The notes under the pieces: generated by a model
Databases searched by the model: none
Told to the model about the DNA's origin: nothing
What the model saw: only the letters and a program-made list of their open reading frames with translations
NCBI GenBank assembly: GCA_002354655.1
Contig: DELY01000048.1
Span: forward strand, 180,034-244,033
Direction: 5' to 3'
Source: Pseudomonas sp. UBA2684
GTDB lineage: Bacteria > Pseudomonadota > Gammaproteobacteria > Pseudomonadales > Pseudomonadaceae
Length of the DNA: 64,000 nucleotides
In this document: one piece after another, positions 45,366 through 54,704 of the stretch
How positions within the stretch are numbered: position 1 is the first letter of the stretch
Layout of the letters: each line of letters begins with the position of its first letter
Position numbers and translations under genes: made by a program

Positions 45366-45983
45366 TTACACGCTCAACTCACGGTTGGATGCCTTGAGGA
45401 ACTCACGTTTGAGGTCTTCATAGGTGTGCACCGCCGGGAACTGCGGGAACTCGCGAATCACATTCTCTGGCGCATGGAACAGGATGCCGGCATGGGCTTC
45501 GCTGAGCATGGTGGTGTCGTTGTACGAGTCGCCAGCGGCAATCACCCGGTAGTACAGGCTCTTGAAAGCCAAGACCGACTGACGCTTGGGGTCTTTCTGG
45601 CGCAGCTGGTAACTCACCACGCGGTCGCTCTCGTCGGTGATCAGCTTGTGGCACAGCAAGGTCGGGAAACCCAGCTGACGCATCAGCGGTTGCGAGAACT
45701 CGTAGAAGGTGTCCGAGAGAATCACCACCTGGAAACGTTCGCGCAGCCAGTCGACAAACTCCACCGCACCGTCCAGCGGCTTGAGCGTGGCGATCACTTC
45801 CTGGATGTCGCGCAGCTTCAGGCCGTGCTCGTCAAGAATGCGTAGGCGCTGCTGCATCAGCACATCGTAATCCGGAATATCCCGGGTGGTCGCTTTCAGC
45901 GATTCAATGCCAGTTTTTTCCGCAAAGGCGATCCATATTTCCGGGACCAATACGCCTTCCAGGTCGAGACACGCGATTTCCAC
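45366..45983 (-). CDS. thrH: Phosphoserine phosphatase / homoserine phosphotransferase ThrH
   Basis: A 205-residue HAD-superfamily enzyme. The nucleophile motif is LDLEGVL (D7 and E9, with Glu replacing the usual second Asp), and later motifs are VVILSDTFYEF and AAGDSYNDTTML. ThrH can dephosphorylate phosphoserine and transfer the phosphate to homoserine, feeding threonine synthesis. The start is GTG 45983, supported by AGGAG six bases upstream and by the family N-terminus MEIACLDLEG. Confidence 0.94.
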   Translation of the reverse strand: MEIACLDLEGVLVPEIWIAFAEKTGIESLKATTRDIPDYDVLMQQRLRILDEHGLKLRDIQEVIATLKPLDGAVEFVDWLRERFQVVILSDTFYEFSQPLMRQLGFPTLLCHKLITDESDRVVSYQLRQKDPKRQSVLAFKSLYYRVIAAGDSYNDTTMLSEAHAGILFHAPENVIREFPQFPAVHTYEDLKREFLKASNRELSV

Positions 45984-46075
45984 AGGACACTCCTCGATTG
46001 GGCTCAAAAGAAGGCGGCACTCTAGGGGCTGTTGACGTTTCAGCGCAAGCTGCGTTGCTCGACGCTTATTTGCTA

Positions 46076-46283
46076 GGCGCTGTACCCGTTAATCGCTGAT
46101 GCGCTCCAGCGCCCAATAGCAGCCGCTTTAACCGCGATAGAGCGGCAGGTTTCTGCGGATAAATAAGCCCCCAGGCGCCGTGCGCTGGCTGGGTAGCAGT
46201 GGCCTTGGCCGCGCGCGCTTTGGTCGCGGTCAAGCCCCCTACAACAACCTGACTGCTCATGCACCACTACTGGCGACAGAGCC
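46076..46283. mobile_element. MITE-like element, copy 2 (208 bp)
   Basis: The left end begins GGCGCTGTACCCGTTAA and the right end in reverse begins GGCTCTGTCGCC, giving imperfect terminal inverted repeats. It shares with copy 1 the blocks CTGTACCCGTTAA, GCCGCTTTA-CCGCGA, GCGGATAAAT, GACTGCTC-TGCA and ACTGG-GACA-AGCC in the same order. The direct repeat ATTTGC(T/A)A flanks it at 46068-46075 and 46284-46291. The extra 50 bases lie in the interior. No reading frame of note. Confidence 0.62.
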
Positions 46284-46529
46284 ATTTGCAACGAGCAAAC
46301 CTCGCGTCTACGTGATCACATGGATGTGGCAAATGCCGCAGGCCTGCCGGGAGCGGGCGCGGTCATGCTGCAACGGCAACAGCCCCTATCGTCAGAGCCT
46401 GTGCAAGGCAACGCTTATATGTAAAACAGAGGGCAACCCAGGCACTTGGTTATTTAGCCGCATAACGCGCTTTTGCTACCATCGTCTCCACAAGACGCTC
46501 GGCGTCACCATAACTAGGAATTCAGCCCG
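46284..46529 (+). promoter_or_regulatory. Upstream region of cysH
   Basis: 246 bases between the MITE copy and cysH. CysB-dependent activation is expected for this gene, but I cannot define the operator. The AT-rich stretch near 46449-46470 is the best place for a promoter. No gene seen here. Confidence 0.4.
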
Positions 46530-47264
46530 ATGAGCCATCCCTTCGACGCCGCCGAACTGGCGGCGACTTATGCGCACAAATCGCCCCAGGACATACTCAA
46601 ACTCGCCTTCGAGCACTTCGGCGACGACCTGTGGATCTCCTTCAGCGGCGCCGAAGACGTGGTGCTGGTGGACATGGCCTGGAAACTCAACAAGAACGTC
46701 AAGGTGTTCAGCCTCGACACCGGACGCCTGCACCCGGAAACCTACCGTTTCATCGAGCAGGTGCGCGACCACTATGGCATCGCCATCGAGGTGCTCTCCC
46801 CCGACGCCACCGCGCTGGAAGCACTGGTCAAGGAAAAAGGCCTGTTCAGCTTCTATAAGGACGGCCACACTGAATGCTGCGGTATCCGCAAGACCGCACC
46901 ACTACGCCGCAAGCTGTCCACGGTCAAAGCCTGGGCCACCGGCCAGCGCCGCGACCAGAGCCCTGGCACGCGCAGCCAGGTCGCCGTGGTAGAACTCGAC
47001 GGCGCCTTCTCCACCGCGAACAACCCGCTGTACAAATTCAACCCGCTGGCGCAGATGAGCAGTGAAGACGTGTGGAACTACATCCGCATGCTGGAAATCC
47101 CCTACAACAGCCTGCATGAGCGCGGCTTCATCAGCATCGGCTGCGAGCCCTGCACCCGCCCCGTGCTGCCCAACCAGCACGAGCGCGAAGGCCGCTGGTG
47201 GTGGGAGGAAGCCACGCAAAAGGAATGCGGGCTACACGCCGGCAACCTGATCGCCCGAAACTGA
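46530..47264 (+). CDS. cysH: Adenosine-5'-phosphosulfate (APS) reductase
   Basis: A 244-residue enzyme reducing APS to sulfite with thioredoxin in assimilatory sulfate reduction. The [4Fe-4S]-binding cysteines C116-C117 (TECCGIRK) and C205/C208 (GCEPCTR) are present, which marks APS rather than PAPS specificity. The catalytic C233 is in KECGLH near the C-terminus. [10 protein letters not shown] is the nucleotide-binding P-loop-like motif. cysB, regulator of the cysteine regulon, follows convergently. Confidence 0.96.
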   Translation: MSHPFDAAELAATYAHKSPQDILKLAFEHFGDDLWISFSGAEDVVLVDMAWKLNKNVKVFSLDTGRLHPETYRFIEQVRDHYGIAIEVLSPDATALEALVKEKGLFSFYKDGHTECCGIRKTAPLRRKLSTVKAWATGQRRDQSPGTRSQVAVVELDGAFSTANNPLYKFNPLAQMSSEDVWNYIRMLEIPYNSLHERGFISIGCEPCTRPVLPNQHEREGRWWWEEATQKECGLHAGNLIARN

Positions 47265-47275
47265 GGCGCTGATCT

Positions 47276-47314
47276 GCATAAAAAAGCCCGGCACTTAGCC
47301 GGGCTTTTTTATGC
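47276..47314. terminator. Bidirectional terminator between cysH and cysB
   Basis: GCATAAAAAAGCCCGGC and GCCGGGCTTTTTTATGC form a 17-bp stem around the 5-base loop ACTTA, with A- and T-runs built into the arms. Confidence 0.93.
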
Positions 47315-47323
47315 AGGAGTCGC

Positions 47324-48307
<984 letters not shown>

Positions 48308-48350
48308 TCAAAGCGGATAGGCAGCCGTACAGGTACCGGCGGCGTTATAT

Positions 48351-48388
48351 AACCATATTAATGGTTTAATCGTTAAATCTAGACGATT
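48351..48388 (-). promoter_or_regulatory. Inverted repeats upstream of cysB
   Basis: AACCAT-atta-ATGGTT (48351-48366) and AATCGT...ACGATT (48368-48388) are two neighbouring inverted repeats in an AT-rich stretch 53-90 bases before cysB. They fit an autoregulatory CysB or other LysR-type site. Confidence 0.4.
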
Positions 48389-48416
48389 TATTTAGATCTG
48401 CTGGTTATTCGTCGGA

Positions 48417-48917
48417 TCAAAGCTCGCCGCGGCTACGGTGCTGCAGCATCGGCACCAGATACACCGGCACTTCGGACAACTGCACCAGGCGTGCAGCCGT
48501 ACGCCCTAATGGAATGTCCAGTTCGGCGCCGTGGCTATGACTGCCTACGACCAGTAAATCCACCGCGAGTTTCTGCGCCTCCTCGAGGATCACCAGCGGC
48601 GGATCACCCTGCACCACTTTCACTGCACGGATCACATCGAGTTCATGCTGGGCTTCCCCGACCTCATCGCGAAACCCTTCCAATACACGCTGTTCGATGC
48701 TCGCCATCACCGTGCTCAGGCCTTTGCTGCGCAGCTCTTTGAGGCGCTCTTCATCCAGGTAAGTTTGTAGTACCGACTCGGCGAACAGGCCCATCGGTTC
48801 CACCGCATGCACGACATACAAGCCCGCGTTAAAGGCACGCGTTAGCGCCAGGGCGTGCTGCAGAACATAGGGGGCGTAAAGACCGAGATCAGTGGCGTAG
48901 AGAATCGAACGAATCAT
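48417..48917 (-). CDS. Universal stress protein (UspA family)
   Basis: A 166-residue single-domain Usp. The fold begins with SILYATDLG and ends with VVGSHSHGAELDIPLGRTA in parts. The G-x2-G-x9-G-(S/T)-type nucleotide loop is altered: GSHSHGAEL followed by GRTAAR keeps the general pattern. ATP binding is therefore plausible but not certain. ATG 48917 has GAGGAG upstream. It follows no operon partner; the next gene upstream on the same strand ends at 49070. Confidence 0.87.
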   Translation of the reverse strand: MIRSILYATDLGLYAPYVLQHALALTRAFNAGLYVVHAVEPMGLFAESVLQTYLDEERLKELRSKGLSTVMASIEQRVLEGFRDEVGEAQHELDVIRAVKVVQGDPPLVILEEAQKLAVDLLVVGSHSHGAELDIPLGRTAARLVQLSEVPVYLVPMLQHRSRGEL

Positions 48918-49069
48918 GCGGCCTCCTCGACTGCCTGCGCGGCGGGCCTAGCTTGAGCTTAGCAGCGCCATCCGCAAGTCAACAAAAGCGCAATCATTTA
49001 GGACCAATGGCTATATACGCAGCCGTTGACGGCCAGCGGGGCCAGATATCGCAGGGCGCGCATGGGCCA

Positions 49070-49975
49070 CTAGAGCAGCGGTTCGTTGCTCACGCCATGC
49101 GGCACGTGCCCGGTGGCTACCACTTCGCGGGCCTTCTCGCAGTGCCCGGCCTGGTCGTCGAAGAACACGTCGGCGCCAAAGGTTTCGAGAATCGCAGCCT
49201 TTTCCAGGCCGCCGAGGAAGAACGACTCATCCAGACGGATGTTCCACTCGCGCAACGTACGGATCACCCGCTCGTGTGCCGGCGCGGAACGGGCGGTGAC
49301 CAGCGCCGTGCGAATCGGGCAGGCCTCTTCGGCAAATTCCTGCTGCAAGCGGTGCAAAGCCGCGAGAAACGGCTTGAACGGCCCACCGCCGAGCAACTCG
49401 CGGGCAGACTCGCGCTCGTGACTCTGGAAGGCTTCCAGGCCACCCTGCTGATAGACCCGCTCGGACTCGTCGGAAAACAGCACCGCATCGCCATCGAAGG
49501 CGATACGCAGCTCATTGCTTGCCGCCCGCCGTGCCCCGCCAGAGAGGATGGTCGCGGCGCCGAATCCTGAGCGCAGTGCACTGCGCACATCCTCGGCATG
49601 GGTGGAAAGAAACAGGTGGCAACCGAATGCCGCCAAATACGGATCGGGGCTACGCCCGCCAACAAACGCCGCGCGCGAAATGCCCAGGCCGTAATGCTGG
49701 ATCGAGTTGAACGCGCGCAAGCCGGTGTCGGCACTGTTGCGCGACACCAGAATCACCTCGACGCGTTGCTGCTTGAGGGTGGTGTTGATCTCCAGGAGCT
49801 TCTCCACCAGAGGGAAAGCATCGCCAGGGGCGAGAATTTCGTCCTCATGCTCGATCTGGTATTGGCGATAGGCCTCGACGCCCTGGCTCTCGTAGACCTG
49901 ATGGCTGGCGCGCAGGTCAAACAGCGCCCGCGAAGAAATCGCCAATACCAGCTTATCGCCCAACCCTCTGTTCAT
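49070..49975 (-). CDS. Cytosolic 5'-nucleotidase
   Basis: A 301-residue protein starting at ATG 49975 with GAGGTG upstream. It matches the 5'-nucleotidase family related to eukaryotic cytosolic NT5C1: LVLAISSRALFDL at the N-terminus, VILVSRNSADTGLRAF near 80, RIAFDGDAVLFSDESE near 150 and GADVFFDDQ near 275, a HAD-like order of motifs. It should hydrolyse nucleoside monophosphates; the exact nucleotide preference is not visible. The PanE-like gene lies 7 bases upstream, so they are probably co-transcribed. Confidence 0.87.
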   Translation of the reverse strand: MNRGLGDKLVLAISSRALFDLRASHQVYESQGVEAYRQYQIEHEDEILAPGDAFPLVEKLLEINTTLKQQRVEVILVSRNSADTGLRAFNSIQHYGLGISRAAFVGGRSPDPYLAAFGCHLFLSTHAEDVRSALRSGFGAATILSGGARRAASNELRIAFDGDAVLFSDESERVYQQGGLEAFQSHERESARELLGGGPFKPFLAALHRLQQEFAEEACPIRTALVTARSAPAHERVIRTLREWNIRLDESFFLGGLEKAAILETFGADVFFDDQAGHCEKAREVVATGHVPHGVSNEPLL

Positions 49976-49982
49976 AGCCACC

Positions 49983-50945
49983 TCAGCCCTGCTGGTTTCG
50001 CTGATCGAGAAAACACAGCGCCTGATACAGCGCCAGCGTCCTGGGTAACGCACAATTTACCTGGGCGGCGGCAGCCAACGGCGCCGCATAGATTGCCTGC
50101 AACTCCAACGGCCGGCGCTGCACAAAGTCGTGGTACATGCTTGGCAGGTAATCGGGCATGCGATCGGTGGCCGCGAGCAACTTGCCGGCATAGCCCTCCG
50201 GCAAGCGGTGGCCGCACGCCGCAGCCGCTTCGACCACTTCCTGCATGATCGATTCGACCAGAGCGCGACTGTCGGCGCTGGCCATCAAGGCACGGGTAGC
50301 GCCGTTCAGAAGCACCGACAAACCGTTGAAAGCCACGTTCCACACCAACTTCTGCCAACGTGCCTGCTGCAATTCGGGCATGGCCGTGGCGTCTAGTCCA
50401 GCGGCCGTGAACAACGCGGCACCTTCTTCGACGATGCGCATGCGCTGCTGAGTATCCACTGCTGGCCCCGAGTGATACGCAAGGTTAACCGCCCCCAGCG
50501 CTTGATGCTCAATGACCCCAGGCGCCGAGCGATGCGCGCAGATAAAGCACAAACCGCCGAGCAAGTGCAGGGGGTCTGGCAACAGCGGGCGCAGTGCATC
50601 CTCCACAGCCAAGCCATTTTGCAGCAACAGCACTTTCGCACCGTCGGCCGCCGCCTGAACCATAGTCGGGACCAAGTCGACATTACTGGTGGTTTTCGCC
50701 CCCACCAACAGCCAGTCGCAACGCGGCATATCGGCCGCCGAGCGATAGGCTTGCACCGTGCGCAGGCTGAGTTCGCCATGCAGCACGCTATTCAATCGCA
50801 AGCCTTGCTCGGCCACCGCAGCGAACTCGCTGCGCAACAGAAAGTGCACATCGAAGCCGGCACGCGCCAGCATCAACCCATAGAAACCACCGATGGCGCC
50901 GGTACCGATGATGCCGATACGCGGACGCGGGGATACACAGATCAA
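49983..50945 (-). CDS. 2-dehydropantoate 2-reductase family protein
   Basis: A 320-residue NADPH-dependent reductase. GIIGTGAIGGFYG (about residues 10-22) is the Rossmann motif, LVGAKTTSN holds the conserved Lys region, and WQKLVWNVAFN is the PanE active-site helix with catalytic Lys. It may make pantoate for coenzyme A; several PanE paralogues with other roles exist in Pseudomonas, so the symbol is withheld. Its start overlaps the stop of the thioredoxin-like gene (ATGA). Confidence 0.85.
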   Translation of the reverse strand: MICVSPRPRIGIIGTGAIGGFYGLMLARAGFDVHFLLRSEFAAVAEQGLRLNSVLHGELSLRTVQAYRSAADMPRCDWLLVGAKTTSNVDLVPTMVQAAADGAKVLLLQNGLAVEDALRPLLPDPLHLLGGLCFICAHRSAPGVIEHQALGAVNLAYHSGPAVDTQQRMRIVEEGAALFTAAGLDATAMPELQQARWQKLVWNVAFNGLSVLLNGATRALMASADSRALVESIMQEVVEAAAACGHRLPEGYAGKLLAATDRMPDYLPSMYHDFVQRRPLELQAIYAAPLAAAAQVNCALPRTLALYQALCFLDQRNQQG

Positions 50946-51277
50946 GGAAGCTCCTCAGCCGGAAGCGACAACGCCGCCCCCAAGGCATCAATCAAATCGG
51001 CAGCCTGTAACCGACTGCTCAGTGCGCCATGGAACTGGCCATCGCGCACAACGAATAGCGCAGGCAGGTGAAATACCTCATAGCGCTCGACCAGGCCAGC
51101 ATTATCAGCGGCATCGATCCATGCCAAACGCGCAACCGGCAGCGCTAGTTTCGGTAGCTCACGCCGCGCCCAGCGACAACTGGCACAGCCTATGCTGGTA
51201 AAAATAATCAGGGACGTGCCCGGCAGATCCAGCAGGCGTCGATCCGCATCAAAATCGGTCAGTTGCAATTCAGTCAC
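50942..51277 (-). CDS. Thioredoxin-family protein
   Basis: A 111-residue protein with a C-x-x-C active site, C31 and C34, in SIGCASCRWAR and the cis-Pro loop HLPALFVV. The fold is thioredoxin-like but the active site is CASC instead of CGPC. No signal peptide is visible, so it acts in the cytoplasm. The GTG at 51277 is chosen because the open frame beyond it crosses the divergent PilZ gene. The gene overlaps the PanE-like gene. The substrate is unknown. Confidence 0.78.
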   Translation of the reverse strand: MTELQLTDFDADRRLLDLPGTSLIIFTSIGCASCRWARRELPKLALPVARLAWIDAADNAGLVERYEVFHLPALFVVRDGQFHGALSSRLQAADLIDALGAALSLPAEELP

Positions 51278-51328
51278 TATACTGTTCACAGCGATGTCAA
51301 TTTGATGGCATTGGGGGAGTCGGTAGTC

Positions 51329-51748
51329 ATGCGTCGTTTTTTGCGTCATCCCAGTGATATGCCGGTGGAGTTGGTGCTCCGTAAACAAGCCTTTGTACCC
51401 AAGCAGCGGCTGAACAATATCAGCCTCGGCGGGGTGGCATGCAATTCCAGCCGCGGCTTTCGACGTGGCAGCGCGGTCGAGCTGCGTATCCCGCTCTTTG
51501 GCGAGCAAGCGCGCTATCCCGGCGTAGTCGCCTGGTGCCGCAAGCTCTCCGATAACTACCTGGTCGGCATTGCCTTTATCGACGAAGACACATTGTTCCG
51601 CGCGCGCATGGTCGAACAGGTGTGTCAGATCGAGCATTACCGCCAGCAACGTGAACAGGAGCTCGGCGAACAACTGCCGATCGAGAGCATTGCCCAGGAG
51701 TGGATCGCGCAGCACGCCGCAGAGTTCTCCCACGCCAGCCTGAACTAG
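51329..51748 (+). CDS. PilZ-domain cyclic-di-GMP-binding protein
   Basis: A 139-residue single-domain PilZ protein. The two c-di-GMP motifs are intact: RRFLR (residues 2-6) and NISLGG (30-35). A hydrophilic C-terminal helix follows the domain. It is a likely small effector that changes a partner when c-di-GMP rises. ATG 51329 lies after GGGGAG and puts RxxxR right at the N-terminus, as usual; an ATG eight codons upstream has no ribosome site. Divergent from the thioredoxin-like gene with 51 bases between. Confidence 0.88.
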   Translation: MRRFLRHPSDMPVELVLRKQAFVPKQRLNNISLGGVACNSSRGFRRGSAVELRIPLFGEQARYPGVVAWCRKLSDNYLVGIAFIDEDTLFRARMVEQVCQIEHYRQQREQELGEQLPIESIAQEWIAQHAAEFSHASLN

Positions 51749-51920
51749 CGATTTCGCCCGGCAGCGCCCGATATAACGACCTTCGACCCATTGTCTAGGC
51801 GGCCCTTAACGCGCTAAGGTTCGGCTTCCCCGTTGTGCCCATAATGCTGTGCTCCGCCACACGGGGATCGCTGGCGGCCGGCACCCGTGACCTGACGACT
51901 CTGACCTGATGAAAAGCACG

Positions 51921-52997
51921 ATGGCTGATTTACCGATCGATGACCTCAACGTTGCCTCCAACGACACCCTGATCACGCCTGAGCAGCTCAAGCGCGAAAT
52001 CCCCCTGACCGACGCCGCGCTGCGTACCGTGGCTGCGGGTCGCCAGGTGATTCGCAATATCCTCGATGGCAAAGACCATCGGTTGTTCGTGGTGGTGGGC
52101 CCCTGCTCGATTCACGACATCAAGGCCGCCCATGAGTATGCGGAGCGCCTGAAAGTGCTGGCCGCGGAAGTGTCGGACAGCCTGTATCTGGTCATGCGCG
52201 TGTACTTCGAGAAGCCGCGCACCACGGTGGGCTGGAAAGGTCTGATCAACGACCCGTACCTGGACGACTCGTTCAAGATTCAGGATGGCCTGCACATCGG
52301 TCGCCAACTGCTGCGCGACCTGGCCGAAATGGGCTTGCCCACCGCGACCGAAGCACTCGACCCGATCTCCCCGCAGTACTTGCAGGACCTGATCAGCTGG
52401 TCGGCGATCGGCGCGCGCACCACCGAATCGCAAACCCACCGCGAAATGGCCTCAGGCCTGTCCTCGGCGGTTGGCTTCAAGAACGGCACCGATGGCGGCC
52501 TGACAGTGGCGATCAACGCCCTGCAATCCGTCTCCAGCCCACACCGGTTTCTCGGCATCAACCAAGAGGGCGGCGTATCCATCGTCACCACCAAGGGCAA
52601 TGCATACGGGCACGTGGTGTTGCGCGGTGGCAACGGCAAGCCGAACTACGATTCGGTCAGCGTTGCCGTTTGTGAGCAGGAACTGACCAAAGCCGGCATC
52701 AGCCCGAACATCATGGTCGACTGCAGCCACGCCAACTCCAACAAAGATCCGGCCCTGCAGCCACTGGTGATGGAAAACGTCGCCAACCAGATTCTTGAAG
52801 GCAACCAGTCGATTGTCGGCTTGATGGTCGAGAGCCACCTGGGCTGGGGCAGCCAGTCGATCCCCAAAGACCTCAACCAGCTCAAATACGGCGTGTCGAT
52901 CACCGATGCCTGCATCGACTGGGACAGCACCGAAAAAACCCTGCGCAGCATGCACGCCAAACTCAAGGATGTGCTACCCAAACGCCAGCGCGGCTGA
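51921..52997 (+). CDS. 3-deoxy-7-phosphoheptulonate (DAHP) synthase, class I
   Basis: A 358-residue class I DAHP synthase, first step of the shikimate pathway from PEP and erythrose-4-phosphate. GPCSIHD (residues 60-66) holds the metal-binding Cys; MRVYFEKPRTTVGWKG and ARTTESQTHREMASG are family motifs. Which aromatic amino acid inhibits it cannot be told with certainty from sequence. ATG 51921 gives the common Pseudomonas start MADLPIDDLN; ATG 51909 in frame is the alternative. A strong terminator follows. Confidence 0.94.
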   Translation: MADLPIDDLNVASNDTLITPEQLKREIPLTDAALRTVAAGRQVIRNILDGKDHRLFVVVGPCSIHDIKAAHEYAERLKVLAAEVSDSLYLVMRVYFEKPRTTVGWKGLINDPYLDDSFKIQDGLHIGRQLLRDLAEMGLPTATEALDPISPQYLQDLISWSAIGARTTESQTHREMASGLSSAVGFKNGTDGGLTVAINALQSVSSPHRFLGINQEGGVSIVTTKGNAYGHVVLRGGNGKPNYDSVSVAVCEQELTKAGISPNIMVDCSHANSNKDPALQPLVMENVANQILEGNQSIVGLMVESHLGWGSQSIPKDLNQLKYGVSITDACIDWDSTEKTLRSMHAKLKDVLPKRQRG

Positions 52998-53010
52998 AAC
53001 CGCACAAACA

Positions 53011-53040
53011 AAAACGCCGGGCATTGCCCGGCGTTTTTTT
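53011..53040. terminator. Terminator of DAHP synthase gene, bidirectional
   Basis: AAAACGCCGGG-cattg-CCCGGCGTTTTTTT. It also lies behind the minus-strand GNAT gene. Confidence 0.93.
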
Positions 53041-53053
53041 AACTATCGCTTAT

Positions 53054-53335
53054 TCAGCTTTTTGCCGTGTGCCGCTGGCGCCGCTCCATATAGCGCTCGA
53101 CGTAGGAGCACGATGGAATCACGCTATAGCCCATACGCTCTGCATACTGCAGGGCATGCTCGGTCAATGCTGCCGCAATACCACGGCCGCGCAGCGAGTT
53201 CGGCACAAATGTGCGGTAAATGTCCAAGGTCTGCTTGCCCAGATCCATATAGGCCAGATAAGCACGATCACCATCCACTGTGGTCTCGAACTGATGACCC
53301 GACAGGTCATGGTGAATGGACAACGCCTCGCTCAT
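53054..53335 (-). CDS. Small GNAT-family N-acetyltransferase
   Basis: A 93-residue protein of the short YidJ/GCN5-like acetyltransferase group. RTFVPNSLRGRGIAAALTEHAL in parts holds the acetyl-CoA-binding R-G-x-G loop (about residues 43-60), and VIPSCSYVERY follows. Such minimal GNAT proteins have few known substrates. ATG 53335 has AGGAG five bases upstream. It lies 21 bases from the unknown membrane-anchored gene on the same strand and may be co-transcribed with it. Confidence 0.85.
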   Translation of the reverse strand: MSEALSIHHDLSGHQFETTVDGDRAYLAYMDLGKQTLDIYRTFVPNSLRGRGIAAALTEHALQYAERMGYSVIPSCSYVERYMERRQRHTAKS

Positions 53336-53356
53336 CGCAACTCCTCTAATTGGGCG

Positions 53357-54622
53357 CTAAAACTGCACCCGCACCTGATCGATCTTTTCCAGACGAAGCG
53401 ACATCTCTGCCGTTCCGTTACCGCCTTGGAGGCTGAGATAAGCTTTATCGTTCACTATCCGCGTCAAAACACCTTGGTAATACATGCCATCATAGGTGAC
53501 AAAGCGCAAACGTTTGCCAACATGATCGGCCAAGCTGGCCACACTGACAAATCCCTCTTGAGCGCCACCTGACGCCACGGCGACAGCTTGTGCAGCGAGC
53601 AACTCTTGCGCCGCGACAGGCGGACGCGCATGCGGATCGACCCAGGCAAAGCCCAAGGGCGCCACCACATCGCGATTGACCAATACGGTCGGGCGCAACA
53701 TGCTCAGTACGTCTTTCGCGTCGAAAAACTGCAAACCGTCCCAAACCATGCCATCGCTCGGCTCAAGCTCTACCCGCAGCGACTGCGGATCGGCGAGGTA
53801 GCGGCCGTATGCATCCAACACCGGTTGCTCCAAGGCGATCCGCTGGCTGCGCAAGACCTTGTCGAACTGCTGTACAGCAGCTTGCAGATACGCCTCAGTG
53901 CTTAGCCCCAACTTACCTGCACAATATTCCTGGACCTTGCGCTGGTACTGGTTATCGTTGATCTCGACGGACACCCGCTGAATCTTCGGCGGATTGACCC
54001 GCAGATCGCCGGGCTTCTCTGACATATTGGCCAGCGACAAACCGACTCGCAGTTCACCCATATCGCGGGTATCGGAGGTCAGGTTGAAACTGAGCGTCTG
54101 CGCACCGGGCTGGAACAGGTAGGAAAACTGGCCATCGGTCTCGAACGTGCGATAGCCCATGTCCAGCAGCTCACCAGTACCAATGGTGCGTACCTTGCCA
54201 CAGGCCACCTCGCTCATCGCCGTGAATACGCTGCGCTCGGCTGGCGTGTCATACAGCTGCTGCATGAAAGGCCCGTGTACATCCAGCGCCAACCCCTTGA
54301 GATTAACCGCCATCTGCTCGGGGAACTTGCCTTCGGCCAGGCGCTCCTTGAAACGCAACAACTCGCCCAAACCGTTGAACTTAAGCTCTGCGTGTTCGAC
54401 CCGCAGACTGTCACGTATGACCGGGACATGGATTTCGACTTTTTCCAGGCCGATCCGGCCATCGAACGACGACGTGATGCCGCCGTAACGGATGTCCATG
54501 ATGGGCGCAAGCTGCGCAGTGGCATCGCTCATGATCGAGCGCACCGACAGCCATAATGACAACTTGATCAGCACCGCAATCGCCAGTACCGACAACAGGC
54601 CCCACTTAATCAGCTTTGACAT
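53357..54622 (-). CDS. Membrane-anchored protein of unknown function
   Basis: A 421-residue protein starting at ATG 54622 (MSKLIKWG). A single hydrophobic helix (about residues 5-25) anchors or exports it, and the rest is soluble. The middle contains LKFNGLGELLRF, GPFMQQLYDTPAE and a pair of Cys (VACGKV, YCAGKL, about 135 and 232). The C-terminal 60 residues (VGKRLRFVTYDGMYYQGVLTRI in parts) look like a small beta domain. I do not recognise the family. Similar long periplasmic proteins with one TM helix include DUF945-like and AsmA-like types, but the match is not strong. Confidence 0.6.
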   Translation of the reverse strand: MSKLIKWGLLSVLAIAVLIKLSLWLSVRSIMSDATAQLAPIMDIRYGGITSSFDGRIGLEKVEIHVPVIRDSLRVEHAELKFNGLGELLRFKERLAEGKFPEQMAVNLKGLALDVHGPFMQQLYDTPAERSVFTAMSEVACGKVRTIGTGELLDMGYRTFETDGQFSYLFQPGAQTLSFNLTSDTRDMGELRVGLSLANMSEKPGDLRVNPPKIQRVSVEINDNQYQRKVQEYCAGKLGLSTEAYLQAAVQQFDKVLRSQRIALEQPVLDAYGRYLADPQSLRVELEPSDGMVWDGLQFFDAKDVLSMLRPTVLVNRDVVAPLGFAWVDPHARPPVAAQELLAAQAVAVASGGAQEGFVSVASLADHVGKRLRFVTYDGMYYQGVLTRIVNDKAYLSLQGGNGTAEMSLRLEKIDQVRVQF

Positions 54623-54704
54623 GTGCACATCCTTGAACAAACGCAATTCCCGATGCGCGCAGCTTATCAGGACGAAAACCTCTCAGCCACGGCGAATCAA
54701 CGAC

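Noticed and set aside
49005-49070. Possible third copy of the MITE-like element
   Set aside because: The stretch has only short matches and lacks the end motif and flanking direct repeat.
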